In this document: one piece after another, positions 31,594 to 32,112 of the stretch
Position numbering within the stretch: the stretch's first letter is position 1
Layout: the number at the start of each line of letters is the position of its first letter
Assembly (NCBI GenBank): GCA_910587455.1
Contig: CAJULK010000017.1
Location: forward strand, 1-32,112
Origin: an uncultured Christensenellaceae bacterium
GTDB lineage: Bacteria > Bacillota > Clostridia > Christensenellales > Pumilibacteraceae
Reading direction: 5' to 3'
DNA: 32,112 bases
Translations under genes and position numbers: made by a program
Notes under the pieces: model-generated
What the model saw: the letters and a program-made list of their open reading frames with translations, nothing else
The model's database searches: none
Told to the model about the DNA's origin: nothing

Positions 31594-32112
31594 TTAATCT
31601 TCCGAGGCTTTCAGGTCTAACCCGAATGTACGAAGTTTGGCGATAACCTCGTCGAGCGATTTTCTTCCGAGGTTTCGGACTTTGAGCATGTCCTCTTCGC
31701 TCTTGCGCGTAAGATCCGCCACGGTGTGGATACCGGCACGCTTCAAGCAGTTGTAACTGCGTACGGACAGATCCATTTCCTCTATATTCATTTCGAGCAC
31801 TTTCGCCTGACGGTCTTCCGAGCGCGAAACGAGTATGTCCATGCCCGATATGGTGTCGGACAGCGCGACGAAAAGTTTTACGTGATCTTCGAGCGCTTTG
31901 GCGGCGAGGCTCAGCACGTCCTTGGCAGACAGCGAACCGTCGGTCTTAACGTTGAGCGTGAGCTTGTCGTAGTCCATGGACTGACCGACGCGCGTCGGCT
32001 CGACGGTATACGAAGCAAACTTGACGGGCGTGAAAATCGCGTCGATGGGAATGTATCCGATCGGGCGCGCGGGATCTTTAAGCTCGTCCGCTACGACATA
32101 GCCTCTGCCCTT
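31594..32112 (-). CDS. rpoA: RNA polymerase alpha subunit (3' part; cut by window edge)
   Basis: The frame is open from the window edge (32112) to the stop at 31594, giving the last 172 residues. It includes the end of the alpha N-terminal domain (TRVGQSMDYDKLTL) and the complete alpha C-terminal domain. The latter has LSVRSYNCLKRAGIHTVADL and VRNLGRKSLDEV, the helix-hairpin-helix that binds UP elements and activators. The linker is ordinary. The true start lies outside the window. An internal ATG at 31977 is not the start, because conserved sequence continues upstream of it. rplQ follows 76 nt downstream. Confidence 0.97.
   Translation of the reverse strand, partial: KGRGYVVADELKDPARPIGYIPIDAIFTPVKFASYTVEPTRVGQSMDYDKLTLNVKTDGSLSAKDVLSLAAKALEDHVKLFVALSDTISGMDILVSRSEDRQAKVLEMNIEEMDLSVRSYNCLKRAGIHTVADLTRKSEEDMLKVRNLGRKSLDEVIAKLRTFGLDLKASED

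Noticed and set aside
31594..31977. A complete 127-aa gene starting at an ATG at 31977
   Set aside because: The frame stays open to the window edge with conserved RNA polymerase alpha sequence, so this is the 3' part of rpoA.

Overview
The window looks like a chromosomal segment from an uncultured Bacillota (Clostridia-type) bacterium, probably host-associated. This is an inference. It rests on the end of the rpoA-rplQ ribosomal cluster at the right edge, strong Shine-Dalgarno sites, SigA-type promoters with 17-nt spacers, several lipoproteins with Cys lipoboxes, BspA-type leucine-rich repeats and InlB/Listeria-Bacteroides repeats, a type I pullulanase, and a UgtP/MGDG-synthase-like glycosyltransferase. 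There are no tRNA or rRNA genes, no CRISPR array and no recognisable prophage. The only mobility-type elements are a lone serine recombinase and a small inverted-repeat element at the left edge.

Layout. (1) 1-940: a plus-strand serine recombinase, a 152-bp REP/MITE-like element and a terminator. (2) 957-17351: a seven-gene minus-strand operon under one strong promoter. In order of transcription it encodes a three-TM membrane protein with an acidic linker, a MoxR AAA+ ATPase, a DUF58 protein, a BatA-like VWA membrane protein, a second membrane protein with two VWA domains, a BspA-type LRR lipoprotein, and a 1752-aa lipoprotein with InlB repeats. Most junctions are tight (1-nt and 4-nt overlaps). 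Perfect hairpins sit at the two loose junctions, and the leader has a terminator-like hairpin. (3) 17514-18903: a monocistronic diacylglycerol glycosyltransferase-like gene whose leader starts in a hairpin. (4) 19035-23223: a minus-strand operon of GH78-like glycosidase, PlsC-type acyltransferase and orphan ParA/Soj ATPase. (5) 23469-28219: a minus-strand operon of a FN3-like/beta-helix lipoprotein and a secreted type I pullulanase. (6) 28335-30824: a plus-strand gene for an unrecognised repeat/coiled-coil/Arg-rich protein, then a YoaP-family acetyltransferase. (7) 30944-32112: a bidirectional terminator, rplQ, and the 3' part of rpoA on the minus strand.

How the genes may work together. The large operon is the most interesting part. 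MoxR-DUF58-VWA sets are known as chaperone-like or complex-maturation modules. Here the set is translationally coupled to two very large surface lipoproteins, which makes those lipoproteins plausible clients or partners. The FN3-like modules in the BspA lipoprotein recur in the lipoprotein that precedes the pullulanase, which suggests a shared surface architecture. Functional links beyond co-transcription are inference.
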